Position numbers and translations under genes: made by a program
Assembly: GCA_905182975.1 (NCBI GenBank)
Contig: CAJJDM010000098.1
Span: 186,001 to 250,000 of the forward strand
Length of the DNA: 64,000 nt
From: Paramecium primaurelia
Lineage: Eukaryota; Ciliophora; Oligohymenophorea; Peniculida; Parameciidae
Direction of reading: 5' to 3'
Part shown: in pieces, positions 40,101 through 52,587 of the stretch
How positions within the stretch are numbered: position 1 is the first letter of the stretch
How the letters are laid out: the number at the start of each line of letters is the position of its first letter
Notes under the pieces: model-generated
Database searches by the model: none
What the model saw: the letters and a program-made list of their open reading frames with translations, nothing else
What the model was told of the DNA's origin: nothing

Positions 40101-43100
40101 TATGTTGACCATACAACAACATAATCTCCGTTTGATAATGTAGACAATCTCTATCTACTTTAAGCTGGATAATAACTCATTTTAATTTCTTTATATTTTG
40201 AATCACTAAGTTAGCATTTATAATCTGATGTTACTGAATATCCAAGAACACATTATGAACATCTACCATAACTACTTGTTGCACAATTATCTGGTAATTT
40301 CTAAGAACATTTATTATTTTATAATGAATACCCTTATTTACAAATTACACATATATTTTTATTATTACAATAGAAACAATTAGTTTCACAATTATCTTAA
40401 TATGATTATTATCCTTTCTTTTCAATAAAGAATATATAATTAACATTATTCATTATTCCTTAAAATACAACATATGACATCAAATTTCGTGGGTCTACAT
40501 AAGTTAATATTTTTGTATTAGCTTAATATTAACTTAAAATATTTAATGGAGATGTCAACAAATCTTAAGTTGATCCATATTTTAGAAAATTTATATTTAT
40601 AAAATATTGACGTAATCTTTGCAATTCTCCCTTTTCAATTTATACATAAGTTGATTATATTAATGGAGAAATATAATTAAGATTTAGATTCTTAATTTAA
40701 TTATATGAGCTTACAGCAGTTCTTTTAACTGCTTATTAATTCAATTATCTATCAAACCATTAAACATTGAGATAATAATTTTACATTCCTAATTAATTAA
40801 TTTCACTTTCTATCCAACCTATAACTAATCCACTACTATCAATATTGTCTGAGGAAATAGAATCAATCTAATTTGTACTCTAATATAATTGTTTGTATTT
40901 TGTAGTTGTACTATCTATTGTTAATGAATTTATAATATAATTATTCTTTAAATAGATTATTTAATATGAAGAGGTCTAGATCAATAATTAAGGATTTATT
41001 GAGATATCATCTTAATTTTCATTTATATTTTATTTTATTGAAAATCCATCATTAATATTATAAATTCCAACATATGTCTAATAAACAGAATTATCATCTA
41101 CTTCAGTCCAAACTATTATAAAATTGGTATTAAATATTTTGATCTGAATTTGGAATTCATTTATATTAACTACTTTAATCATTCTTAATTCAATTGGATT
41201 TGTTATGACAACAAAGCTACTTTGGAATAATTATATCATCATTTTACAAGAAACTTAACAATTTCCACTTAACCATATAAGTGCAAACTTTTTAGATTCA
41301 TATTCATAAATTCTGTGATAAGGAATTACTTATTCTGAAGAAATTAATTATTTAATAGTAATAACACTAGATTCTAATTAATATACATTTGCATCTAAAC
41401 TATGCATTTAATTTTTATAATTATAATAGGTAGTTATCATAGAATTATCATTAAAAGTCAATATTGAACCTATTCCACTACATGTTTATTGACAAATTGG
41501 TATTTCTAATTGATATTCAGTAACATTTAAGCATTTATTATCTACATATTTAAAATTATTATTGCAATAATCACATGTATAAGGCTGTATACAATTTTAA
41601 CAATTATTTGAACAAATAGGTGAACATATCAATTTTTCTTAATTAAATTGATATCCATCTAAACATTAAGTACACATAATATCAACATTGTTGGAACAAT
41701 CTCCACAATGAGACATACATATTTAGTCATCAAATGGGATTTTTTATAATTTTTAATTTAATCTCATCTTATATGACTTTCTATTCTTAATAGAACTCCA
41801 TGTTATATAAAAGAATTCATTTTATTGAAAATTACCATATAAATAATCTATAGATTATTCATTTGAATTTATCTAAGTTTCATCTATTATGATTCCATTT
41901 AAATCATATTATTTAACATTAATATTCATTATATTTTATTCAGAGGATTCAGCATATAATAGATAAATGTTGGAATTTGTTTTTACAACTTGTACTTTAG
42001 ATAATTCATTTATTGATTCTAGAGGTTATGTGTTTAAAAGTTTTCCTCTTTGATTTAAAAATTACAAATTTAATTTCTGATTGCTCATAACTTTGTACAA
42101 AACTGTAAATACTTGTTAATAATAATTATAGTTAACATAATAACTAGTAATTGTAGATTTTGTTAATTTTATTTCAACATAATCAAATAAATAAACTATT
42201 TAATCTATAGCATCTTATTCAGTATATTATATTGATATCTTATTTTAATTGATTAAATGTTCTAATCTTAAATTTTTATATCTCTTTGTTAAAACAAACA
42301 CATCTCCATAATATCTCTAAGTTTCTGCCGTCATCAATCCATTTTTTATTGTAAATGTTTAAATAAATAGATATAGTGTTTAGCTACCATAGGTACTGTC
42401 ATAAACTATATAAAGTTAATTATCAATCTTTAATATATCAATTAAGATATCTTAATTTAATGTTATTGATACATTATTTTACATTATCTCATATTAATTA
42501 TCTAAAATAACAAATATTGCTTTTATTTATAAATTATTAATTTCATCTCTTACTAAATAACTAATAAGAATAAATTAATCTTATTTAATCAATTTAGGTT
42601 ATTAGAATAATACTGTCAAATTACTATCATTTGATATTCTTCTTTCTCCTGATATTGATTATCCTTATCTATCAAATTCTTCATAAACAACCTCATTTTT
42701 AGTACCATTTCTTTTAATTGATACAATAGATACTATACCATCATTAGTTTAGAATATTGTAGGATATAAATAATCTTATTTTTATACAATATAATTTTTT
42801 TCTGTTTAGATACATTAAGATTATGAATCCAAGAAATAATTTAATTTACATTTTAAACATTCATTCTCAACTGAACAATAATCACAATTATTAATACATT
42901 ATAATTTACATTTACCATTATACAATACATAATTACTATTCTTACATTATAAACATACTCCAGTTTCTGAACATTAAAAACAAGCAGAAGAACAAGTAAA
43001 TGATTTTAAATTAGTAATCTAATTAGTTTTTTTAGAGAAACCTTAAATATAAATATGAGATATTGGATTTTTTTATTAAATATTTGAAATTCCAGACCAT

Positions 43101-45307
43101 ACCATAATTATATCATTTTCACTAACCTAAATGAATGTATGATTTTATTGATATCTTGATGATTATGTAATTTAAATTTTAAAGTTTTCGGTATTATTTA
43201 AATATAATTACTTATTCAAATAAGCATCATGACCTACATACAATGAAATTTTATCAATTTAAACTATCTTTTATGAAAAGAATTCAGTTCTATCTTGATT
43301 TCTCAGATTACTAATACTTAATCTTGTGTCCAGAACTAAACACGAATAATAAGTATCATCATTTAGGAGTGTTATATAATTATCACCAATTGAATTCCTA
43401 TATGATGTAATCTCCAAATTATCTTTTCCAAAATAAATTTAATAATCAGATTTAGTTTAAATACCATTTGAATCAATTTTGATAAAGAAAAGATAGTATA
43501 AATTATTTTGAATAGTAAAATAGAAAATAAAAATATTCTAATTTTTATTATTAATTATTTTAATTTGATCTCCCACCATTATTGGTGATGCTTCTGTTAT
43601 CAAAGTTTCTCCTTTAATTGTTAAATCTTCTAAATTATATGAGTAATTAATTGTTTTTGTTGATCCATCAATTAAAACCCATTTAATTAATATATAAAAG
43701 ATATCATCTACTAAAGAATCAGCTATATCATAATCAAGTAATGTTTATAGATCTTTTTGATTCTCTAGTATTACTTTCATTAATAATTATCCTTGAATGT
43801 CTAATTTTCTAATGACCAAATATTATTGTTTATCATTTTAATAAATACTATAAATAACAATAATATTAAAATCTTTATTAATTATTTTCGCTTTACCCTT
43901 ACTTTCTAATTCTCTACTTACTTTAAGTTCCATAAAATCATTCGTTGGATTTACACATAAGTTTTCTTTTGTATATTAATATCCCAATTTACATTTATCA
44001 CAATAAGAAGCATCAGAACAAGATAAACAATTAATAGGACATATAGGATTACATTGATTTTTAATAGTATCCAATTGATAATTTTATTTACATTCTTGAC
44101 ATCTAAATCTGTTATCACATTTATCACAATTTAATATACATTCATTAATTTTTAAATTCATATCTATTAATTGAACTTTCAATTCATTGTAATAATACAT
44201 TGGAGTAAACCATCTTAGTAGTAATCTATTATGATCAATATAATCAATATATATAGATTATATATTTTATTTATTTTTAATCTCTATCTATCTATATTAT
44301 TCTGTAATGTATTAATTATTTTAAATATTTAATAAATCAATTTATTATAATTTTATCTCCTAATAACATTTACTTACTAAAATTAATTGTGAATCTGTAA
44401 ACCTTACATCAATCTATTGAATTTTATCAACACTACAAAATTCTTTAGTTTAAATTGTAAATGGATTTTGAGATCCTTCAAAATATTTATCAAATCTTCT
44501 AATTATAAAGTCTAATTAATTTGTCCATCTAAGAACAACAAATTCATTTGTTGATAAACTATTTATTTTTACTTTCTGTTGATTATAATATTATATAGAT
44601 GATGGAATTGATCTTGTAGTTAATTTACCTTCATATAATTTTGATAATATAATTTTGTTAGTATTAGATTATGCTATAGCAATAACTCCCAATTTATTTT
44701 ATGCTACTGATATAAAGTCGCTATCTGGTAATATTATTTTCTCACCTTTGACTCCTGTTGTTGGATTATACAATACCATATTCCATTGCTTAGTAGGATA
44801 TTCTTTTCCTTATGAATACCATTTAATTGAAAATAAATTTTAATTTAACTGACTAAGTTAAATATATTGAATTGTTTATATAATTTTTACTTCTTAAATA
44901 GTACTTCCTAAATTTAATTCTACATTCAATTCTTCAAGAGATAAGCTATATTTTTTCATCAAAACATGAAGAACACTTCCTCTTTCCCTAACGAAAGCAA
45001 TAAATATAGAATTATTAATAATGATTATATCTGGGCAAAAGTTGCTCTCCTCTATTCCTCCTATCGTTATTTCTCTTACAACTTCATTTTTCATTATGTC
45101 TAATATCATTAATTGGATTTAGAATAACTAATCATACCCTCTTATATTTTAGGCTATTAAAAGTTATTAATCCCCTATGGGTAGAGTCCTTGCACTCCAG
45201 TCAAACTCTATTCCTTTAATATCAACCTAATTGTATGTATCAATCATCAACTAGGCTAGCACAGTCTACAATAATATGTAGTATATAGTTTAAAAAAGAT
45301 ATTTCAT
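25184..45307 (-). CDS. Giant cysteine-rich membrane protein (6,707 residues)
   Basis: The start ATG at 45307 opens with a classic signal peptide (MKYLFQTIYYILLQTVLAQ, cleavage near A-Q). The span is exactly 6,708 codons, and the frame at the N-terminus, the DPT repeat and the C-terminus agrees, so no intron is needed. About 13 clusters of CxxC-type cysteines, as in furin-like or growth-factor-receptor repeats, lie near 44.1, 42.9, 41.6, 40.3, 39.0, 37.6, 36.3, 33.9, 32.5, 30.1, 28.7, 27.3 and 25.8 kb. They alternate with ~300-residue beta-rich segments (VLYNPTTGVKGEKIILPDSD style) that look propeller-like. A single transmembrane helix (YVFYALIVVCIILLITWIC, about residues 6577-6597) is followed by a ~105-residue polar tail. 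It is inferred to be a cell-surface protein; its ligand and role are unknown. Confidence 0.85.
35072..36106 (-). repeat. 9-bp minisatellite encoding ~115 (D/N)PT tripeptides
   Basis: Inside the giant gene. The plus-strand unit is GGATCTGTT with variants (GGATCAGTT, GGATCTGTA, GGATCGGTT, GGGTCTGTT, GGATTTGTT). In the coding frame (minus) these read Asp-Pro-Thr, or Asn-Pro-Thr where the unit carries ATT. Variation is nearly all synonymous or D-to-N, and N variants become frequent toward the protein's N-terminal side of the tract (35.75-36.1 kb). Flanks read DPKDPIDPIDIKDPV on one side and NPNIPIDIGTIEHP on the other. It probably forms a stiff, acidic, extended linker. Because 9 is a multiple of 3 and TGA is rare here, long shadow frames exist on both strands. 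Confidence 0.95.
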
Positions 45308-46343
45308 ATTTTTAATATTTTTTTTGAAAATTTTTTATTTTCTTTAAATAACATGAAATCCTATGAATTTAATGCTTAAATTTAGAAATTAAATAAAGTA
45401 TTTAATTAAAAATATTCTACATTTCAATTAGCCATTAAGCTTGATTATTTATAATAATTAAATAATTTAAGTTATTTATGAATTAACAATTAAAATCTCA
45501 ATATAATTTCAAGATCAGTCTTTTATTTGTAATTTGTAGGATTACAACTTTAATTTATAAATCAGTAAGTAAAGACATAAATAAGATTTAGAAAATAAGC
45601 TAACCTTTTTTAAAAGTATTAATACATTCTTCGTAACTCTATATTTTCGAATTTATCATAACTATGAACATGTATGATATATATTAAAATTCTTATATTT
45701 CTACTTATTACTTTTATATTTAAAAATCAATACAAATAATTCAACATTCTACATTTAAAATGATTTTAATTAAAAGGTATATATGTAAAATTATATAATT
45801 TAAAAAAATAAAATAAAAGTTATTTTAATATTAGAATGATGATTTGAATTAAGCAGGCATAATTTATTTCAATATATCGAAATTGATATATACTAAATAA
45901 TTTAACTTTTTTAAATATCTTCTAATACAAATTTACCTAAATATTCAAATTTCTATTAAGATTAAAATATTAAAACTTAAAATTATTAACAGGTTCTATT
46001 TCCACTTAGTCAAATAATTAAGAATTCATTTTATGGATTATTCCTCCCTCGAATACTTCATCATATGATTCAAAAATATCATTATTATCTTCTTTTTATA
46101 ATTCAATAAAAAGTGAGCTTCATAATATTTTAATTCGCAATAAAAGCTCAATAAATTCCATAACAACGTATCTCCCATCTTTGAATTTGGATGAAAATAT
46201 TATATACTTAACAAAGATTTTTCAAATTTAATGATACTCTTAAAATATAAAAAATTATAATTAAGTTTCATAAAAAAAAACTTATTTATATTTTTTTTTA
46301 ATTTTATTAGAATTAGTTTATAAAATCTATTAAGCCCTTAGAA
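45308..46343. other. 1-kb AT-rich intergenic region
   Basis: Gap between the divergent starts of the giant gene and the first GTPase gene. It is mostly A/T. A short plus-strand stretch (about 46009-46232) reads with protein-like composition (WIIPPSNTSSYDSKISLLSS, then ITTYLPSLNLDENIIYLTK) and ends at TGA, but has no start and no recognisable domain. It could be a gene fragment. Nothing else is identified. Confidence 0.4.
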
Positions 46344-46361
46344 TTCTATTAGCTAATAGAA
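46344..46361. promoter_or_regulatory. 18-bp palindrome upstream of GTPase copy 1
   Basis: TTCTATTAGCTAATAGAA is a perfect inverted repeat ending 73 bp before the ATG. The same element with one extra central G lies upstream of the duplicate gene. Conservation within otherwise diverged upstream DNA suggests a binding site for a dimeric factor, but both copies come from one duplication, so shared ancestry alone could explain it. Confidence 0.4.
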
Positions 46362-46434
46362 AAATGCTACACTTTATAAACTTAGCACATAGGATTATAT
46401 TTAATTGATAAAAACAGCCTTATAGAAATAATAA

Positions 46435-47865
46435 ATGTCAATCGTTCTCATAGGATAAATTGGATCAGGGAAAACAACCATCTTTAACAAAATTACAAAT
46501 TCTTAAGAAACAACACAAGCAGGTGGAAATTCAGTGACGATGAGCGTTTTTATGAAGAAATCATGTGAGGGCTAAGGGTTTTCAATATTAGACACCCCAG
46601 GTTTTGGATCAGATTCAAATAAAATAGATCATATTGCAGGGGTGCTTTCTGCTTTATCTGAAGGACCAATTAACAGAATTGTTATTTTAGCTAGATTTGC
46701 TAGAACTTCCGTAATTTTAGAAGATGTAAAAAGAATTTTACCTGCATTTATCAATTATAGGCATATGATCACAGTAATTGTTACATGTTGGGATTTTTGT
46801 GAAAAAGAAAAGCAAGAATCAAATAAAAGAGACATACAATAAAAACTTGCATAATTTAAAATTAATTCAGTGATGTTTGTTGGTAAAAATGACTCTTCTG
46901 AGAGTATCTGTCTTTAAATTGATTAAATTATTGCTACATCTGCAGCATAAAATGTTTTTTTAACTGAAAATGATATCTTCCAGAATTTTGATATGACAGA
47001 TTATGTTGAAGGAGAGATTTTTGAAATTGAGATGTTGAAAGGTGATTTAATAACATATTACCATACTTTTTTTCTATAAGCAAAAAAATATATAGAAGAA
47101 CACACTATACCAATAGGATTATAAGCAGATTATTTCTATGCAATAACATAATTTGCAAAATAAACAGTAGATGATACTATGAAAAAATTTGAGATTGAAA
47201 CATTATAAACAATTGATAAATTAAATCCAAAAGAATAACTTAAGGCCTTTCAAATTCATTTTTAACTTAAGAGTACTTTATTTAAAGAATATGAATATCT
47301 TATTGAAGCTGCACACAAATAAACTCATAAGAACCATTTCTCCAAATATATTAAAAAATGTTATCATTGTGGTGAAATTTGGTTCAAAGCAGCTGGTTGT
47401 GGAGGCAACACAATCTGTGGACGTCTCAATGAGAATCATTTAGATGAATTTATCAAAAATGAATAGGCTCCTCAAAAATTTAAAGTTACATACATAAAAG
47501 AGAAGTTGTAAGTGTAACTTGATGAGTCTGTGAAACCAAAAGAAATAGTGTTAAATGAAAAAAATAAACAATATTTAATGACAGATTAGACAAAGATTAA
47601 AATCGAAGAAATGAAGTTGGGTAATGAAACATTCAAAGTAGGTGGAGCTGGATGTAAAAAATAAATTGATTGGGGGAAAATGTATCCATTAACAGAATAA
47701 GAATTGAATGAAGTTTTAGGTATTTTAGATGTTAAATTGTGTGAAAAAATGGTTGAATTTGAAAAATTAACATAATAGAAAACACTTAAATAATAATTAG
47801 AATATAAGAGTGAACTTGATAAGAAAATTAAAGAATAATCAATAAATATCAAAAAAGTAACATGA
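46435..47865 (+). CDS. AIG1/GIMAP-like GTPase with cysteine-rich C-terminal module (copy 1)
   Basis: An intronless frame of 476 residues. The G domain occupies about residues 1-200: P-loop GQIGSGKTT (7-15), switch DTPGF (53-57), and TCWD (117-120) in the place of the T/NKxD base-recognition motif. The GGNSVTMS and VLSALSEGPIN segments resemble AIG1/IAN (GIMAP) proteins. A helical middle (200-305) follows. Then comes CYHCGEIWFKAAGCGGNTIC (309-328), four cysteines spaced like a zinc finger, and a later block VGGAGCKKQIDWGKMYPLT (402-420), then a Lys/Gln coiled tail. AIG1 GTPases assemble on membranes and act in immunity in plants and animals; the role here is unknown. The partner gene starts 87 bp downstream. 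Confidence 0.82.
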
Positions 47866-47952
47866 GATTAATAATATATTATAATATTTTTAATAGAATT
47901 ATTTTAATTTATATATTCATACTGATTCTCGAAAAACATTAATATTTTTATC

Positions 47953-49551
47953 ATGAAAATAATTATAATTGGTGAGTTATTTTAATAATCCAAATAAATG
48001 TAATACGTTTTAGACAATATTTAAAATTGTGAAATACATTTTACTAATATTGAAGAAAATTTAAATGAATAAATTGAAAAAATTGAGAAAAATCAGAGAA
48101 GTACAACAACTAACATAATATATGAGATTAAGAAATCAAATAACTAATAATAAGAAACTGTGATAACTCAATTAAAAAAGGCAAAAAGAAATTATCAGTT
48201 CATATTATTAATAAGCAATGATTAAATTAAAGAAGATGCCAATAAAATTAAGAATTAGTTAAATAGATATGTAAATGTTTAAATATACAATCTTGTTAAT
48301 TATTTCAAACAAAATTATGGTTTTGATAAACATGTAGATTTGAATGGTAAGTAAATTGCTTTATTTATCAGTAAAGAATAAGATATTAAAAATTTAATAT
48401 TTAAAACTGTTAAATCCCCTGCTATTTTACAAAACAAATGGGCTTTAATTAATACTCCATAATTTAATATGAATTAAGATGTTGAAGAAAGAAATGAAAT
48501 GATTAGTGAATTTTAGTAAATTTTAAAAAAATACTAAAACCAAATATCTATTATGTTCATTATTGTAGATTTAGAAAGAAATGACATAGTAAAACAAAAT
48601 TTTATGGATTTATTTACTTAATTCAAAAAATTTAAATAAAAAATTATAGTGTTATTGTATAATCGTTTTGATGAAAATTTTGAAAACAATTCAACCCTAA
48701 ATAATTTTTTTTTTAATTTAGCTAAAGTTAGAAAAGTTTATTCACTTTCAAACAATTAAATTTAAAGTTAAGAATAAATTAATGAATATTTTAATAAGAT
48801 TTTGGAAGAACAACAAGAGGATCTAGAAATAGGTATTGATATGAAAGACACTCTTTTTGAAATAAGAGATGAAAGATAATCTGAGATTGATAGATAATCT
48901 TTTGAATAAGATTTCTATAAAAATAAGGTAAAACAACTAAAATAAGGTATTGATTAAGATGAATAATAAATTAATTTGTACCAAGAAAAGATTGCAGAGC
49001 TTCAAAGATCAAGAAAAGATAAATTAAATTAAATAAGAGAGTTAGATAGAGAAATATACTAAAAGTAAAAGTGTATTGATAGCATTTAAAAGGATACTTC
49101 TATCTAATCACAAAATTCAAAGGAATTCAAACCTCCATAACAACAAGGTTTATAGATAACAAATAACAACTAAGTAATAGTTGAAATAAAAAATTCTTAA
49201 ACTATAAAATTAGAAATTTAAAACCTTGAAAGAGATAAAAAATAATTAAATGATTAATTATAGGAATGCTATAATAAATTAGAGAATATACATAAAAGTA
49301 AAAATGGAAGGAAATCACTAGATTAAGAAAGATAATTAAATTAATAAATAGAAGATCTATGGAAAAAAATAGAAGAAAATGATAGCAAAACTAGAGAATA
49401 TAACAATTAATTGGAATAGCTATAATAAGAAATTAAAAAAGATTATTAGAAAGTTGAATAACCTAATCATGGATACTATGGAAAATAGAATAATTATCCA
49501 TATTAGATATCTAAGGTTTATTACGATAATTATGGATCTGGATGGAGTTGA
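47953..49551 (+). CDS. Coiled-coil partner protein with vestigial G-domain motifs
   Basis: An intronless frame of 532 residues. The start MKIIIIGELFQQSKQ looks like a GTPase first strand, but the P-loop Gly-Lys-Ser/Thr is missing. Later segments recall G motifs: ALINTPQFNM (cf. DTPGF), IMFIIVDLERND, and IIVLLYNRFDEN (cf. NKxD). From about residue 300 the protein is a Gln/Glu/Lys coiled coil (KIAELQRSRKDKLNQIRELD), and it ends YYDNYGSGWS. I infer a nucleotide-free or pseudo-GTPase partner of the upstream gene. The pairing is supported by the duplication, which carried both genes. No family is recognised with certainty. Confidence 0.6.
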
Positions 49552-49952
49552 ATTAAATTCTTCATATAATAAATAAATCCATACGATAATATATTATTTT
49601 TTTATAACTATCAGATTTAAAAGGAAATTAGTTTTGATCGATACTAACGCTTATGAATTTAAACATCTTACATTTATTAAAAGTTCAATTTTTTATAATT
49701 AAATTAAATATATTGAAAATTTATCACAACAAGCTTTCTATTTATTAAATTATTCATACTATAATTCCATATATAATAATTGAATGTGTCCAACTTTAAT
49801 ACATAATATAAATATGAATTTTCAATTCTCATTGTTATTATTCTTAACTAAATTTTTCAATAAATTCTAATTCATTTATGTGTTGTAATATTTCAATTAT
49901 TGAAGGAAATTTGTCATTTGTATAGGTCCTCTATTTAAAATATCAAACTTGA
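49552..49952. other. AT-rich gap without recognisable content
   Basis: A 400-bp stretch after the partner gene. It contains no domain-like frame, no repeat and no RNA-like structure that I can see. Confidence 0.5.
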
Positions 49953-50921
49953 CAATTTTCGTAGTCCTATTATAATTATTATTTAAGATGTAGAGAATAT
50001 TAAATTTCAAATAAAGTTGTTCTTCCTATTCACTAGGTTTCAAAACTAAATTCTACATTTATAATATCAACAGTAGAATTGGCATTGTCATTTTTGGGTG
50101 GTTTAAGAGAGAATCCATACACATATAATTATAAAGTTTATAGAATTTATTATTATGCTGACTTATTCTTGTTTAGTTTAGAGCTATATGATATAGACTA
50201 ATTCTCTAAGTAATTGGTTTCTTAACTTATATAAAACATGGATGATTAATATAGTGAGTTAGCATTAGATTGTGTTGAAAATAGATTTAGAAACTGAATT
50301 AATTGAATTAGGAAATATGGTGTTTCGATTCCCTTTTTAATGCACTATATAAAATGTCAATCAAAACAATAGTATCTTAAATAAAGAATTTTAAATTAAA
50401 AATTGTTAGATGTTATGGGTTAACTAAATATTATTATTTATTATCCAAGCATTTTATCTGACTATATAAAAAAAGAAAAGATGTTTATTTATTTTAAAAT
50501 AGACATAAGCGTTATTAACTATCTTAAACTTGGATGGAACCTTGAAAATTGGAGTGAGCTAGCCAAATATTCAGTTGAAGAAAGAGAATACTTCTATATT
50601 TATTTAAATACTTATGAGGGTACACAAATACAAATGTAAAGTTGAATAGAAATAGAATTTTAAATAATCATCTCTAGACCCTAATTAAATAATATTTATT
50701 GAGTCTTGAATTATGCATCTACAATAAAAAATTTATGTAGGTAAGAGAGAATCTTAGAAAATCATGCAGAATACTTCAATCTCAAGAATAGTGATTAATT
50801 ATAAATTAATTTAAAACTACAATCAATTATTTGGATGCCAAAATCTATAAAATAACAAAACCTTATGGATATAAAAATGATAAAATTATCCCATCTTGAT
50901 TTATATCTATATATTTTATGA
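49953..50921 (+). pseudogene. Broken unidentified gene with in-frame TGA codons
   Basis: A single plus-strand frame reads as plausible protein: VELALSFLGGLRENPYTYNY, YADLFLFSLELYDIDQFSKQ, LKLGWNLENWSELAKYSVEE, REYFYIYLNTYEGTQIQ, and LENHAEYFNLKNSDQLQIN. It is interrupted by TGA at 50295, 50304, 50643 and 50700. No 20-35-nt intron removes these stops while keeping frame. The composition is clearly richer in Gly, Trp, Glu and Tyr than the neighbouring gaps. I read it as a decayed gene of unknown family. It lies just upstream of the STPG gene. Confidence 0.4.
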
Positions 50922-50940
50922 TCACATTATTAATTATAAT

Positions 50941-51849
50941 ATGACAATTAATTTTATCAATAAAATTTATAATGTAACATACCAATAATAAAGCAAAATA
51001 ATCCTACTCTTTCTCTAAAGCTAAACGTTTTTCATAAACAAACACAAAGTAGTCATATGTATTAACTAGAATAGTTATACTACAGCTAACTACAATATTA
51101 ATAGAAGTATAAATAATAGAGCTCATTCAATTGGTAAAGGTCCTCGATCAGATTTTACTAAATCTTTTAGTAATGCCCCTCCTCCAACCTAATATATTAT
51201 CTCTAGTCTCTTTGATATTCCTAAAGAGAAAGGAATAACATTCGGGATTTCAAGAGAAGTTTTAAAAATTAATTATTATTTCATATTAGAAAACCAAAGA
51301 ATTAGGATATATTACTTAAGGAATTTAAAGAAATCCAGGAGTTGGCAATTATAATTGTTCCTATTATTTTGACCCAAAAATATAATATACTATGAGACCA
51401 AAAACATAATCTAATTGGCTACCAAGTAATTTTCTCATAAAGAATTAGAATTCTTATAGGAGTAAAGTTTAGATTGTAATCCTGGCCCAGGGAAATATGA
51501 TTCTACAGATATTGATTAAATGGGTTAGACTTTTTATTCTCGATATAGAAGTTCTAGATGCTATAAAATAGGTAAACAAGAACGATTTGAAAAAATAAGT
51601 AGTTAAGTTAATTATTTAGGATAGATTAGTCCAGGCCCAAATACATATAAATAAACAGATGTTTTAAATGATTCTGGCTTATATTATGAATCAAAACATC
51701 GAGGATAAGGAAAACGAATTATATGTAAAGAACCAAGACGAAGTTTTATTGATTTAATCTATTAAAAGAGTACTAATGATTAAAAATAATTAAAAAAATC
51801 TAATAGAACTTTAGATTCTCAAGTCAAGTTATATGAATCTGAATTTTGA
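50941..51849 (+). CDS. SHIPPO/STPG-repeat protein (probable ciliary)
   Basis: Two introns (51259-51289, 31 nt; 51426-51448, 23 nt) leave 285 codons in one frame from ATG 50941. SHIPPO-type Pro-Gly motifs recur with regular spacing: NPGVGNYN, NPGPGKYD, SPGPNTYK, and each is followed by a family-like tail such as YTMRPKTQSNW. The segment KGPRSDFTKSFSNAPPPTQY also fits. STPG/SHIPPO proteins associate with ciliary and flagellar microtubules. The start is uncertain: the first ~40 residues are not family-like, and the true start may be further downstream. This is an intact gene inside an otherwise decayed stretch. Confidence 0.7.
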
Positions 51850-52587
51850 TTTTAGATAGTTATTTTATATTATTCAAATTTATTCAATAGAATGGCATTT
51901 TCATTAAAGTTGGGATTCCAAACTCAGTTTTTTTTAATAAAATTATTAGTTTTAATATATTTTTGAAAAATGATTATAAAATTATTTAAATAATTTACTC
52001 TTTTTTACTTCCGAATTTGATGAATTTCCAGTTGGTAATTTTCTTTATTGTTTTTGCTTGAATGAATAATCGATCTATTAAAATGCTTTCATTCTAATCT
52101 TTATACTAAATATTATCATTTTATATTTATTAGATAAAAATGATCGAGCAATAAATAAATTATTTTTATTTCTTGTCAGTTACTTTACTTTTAATCAAAT
52201 AAGTCTTTTATTAATGTCAAAAAGATTACTTTTTTCTTATTTAAATAAATTTATTCACTAATGATTCATATTTTCTCTTTTTAATCTTTTTTAGAAATTC
52301 TTTTATTCTGCTTAAGTAACACTCTCAAATTAATTAAAAATAACTAACAAAATCATTAATAAAAAATCAAATATAAAATTAAGAAATGTAAAATAAATTT
52401 ATTTTTTAAATAATGTACCAACTCTTAAAAATTTAATGATATTTTATGAATTTTTTATAGATATTTATGTTATCCTCGAAAATAATTCTGAATTAAAAAA
52501 ATCTTGAACTGAATATCATTTTTAAATACAACCTACTCAAAATTGAACCTTTAAATTTAATATAATTAATTTTCAATTTTTATACTG
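51850..52587. other. AT-rich non-coding stretch
   Basis: About 740 bp of A/T runs with no credible frame on either strand, no inverted repeat of note and no tRNA-like arms. Confidence 0.5.

Noticed and set aside
1..45307. Internal eliminated sequences (germline DNA) interrupting genes
   Set aside because: Every interruption that must be removed fits a 22-32-nt GT..AG intron. No TA-bounded insertion is needed, so the DNA behaves as macronuclear.
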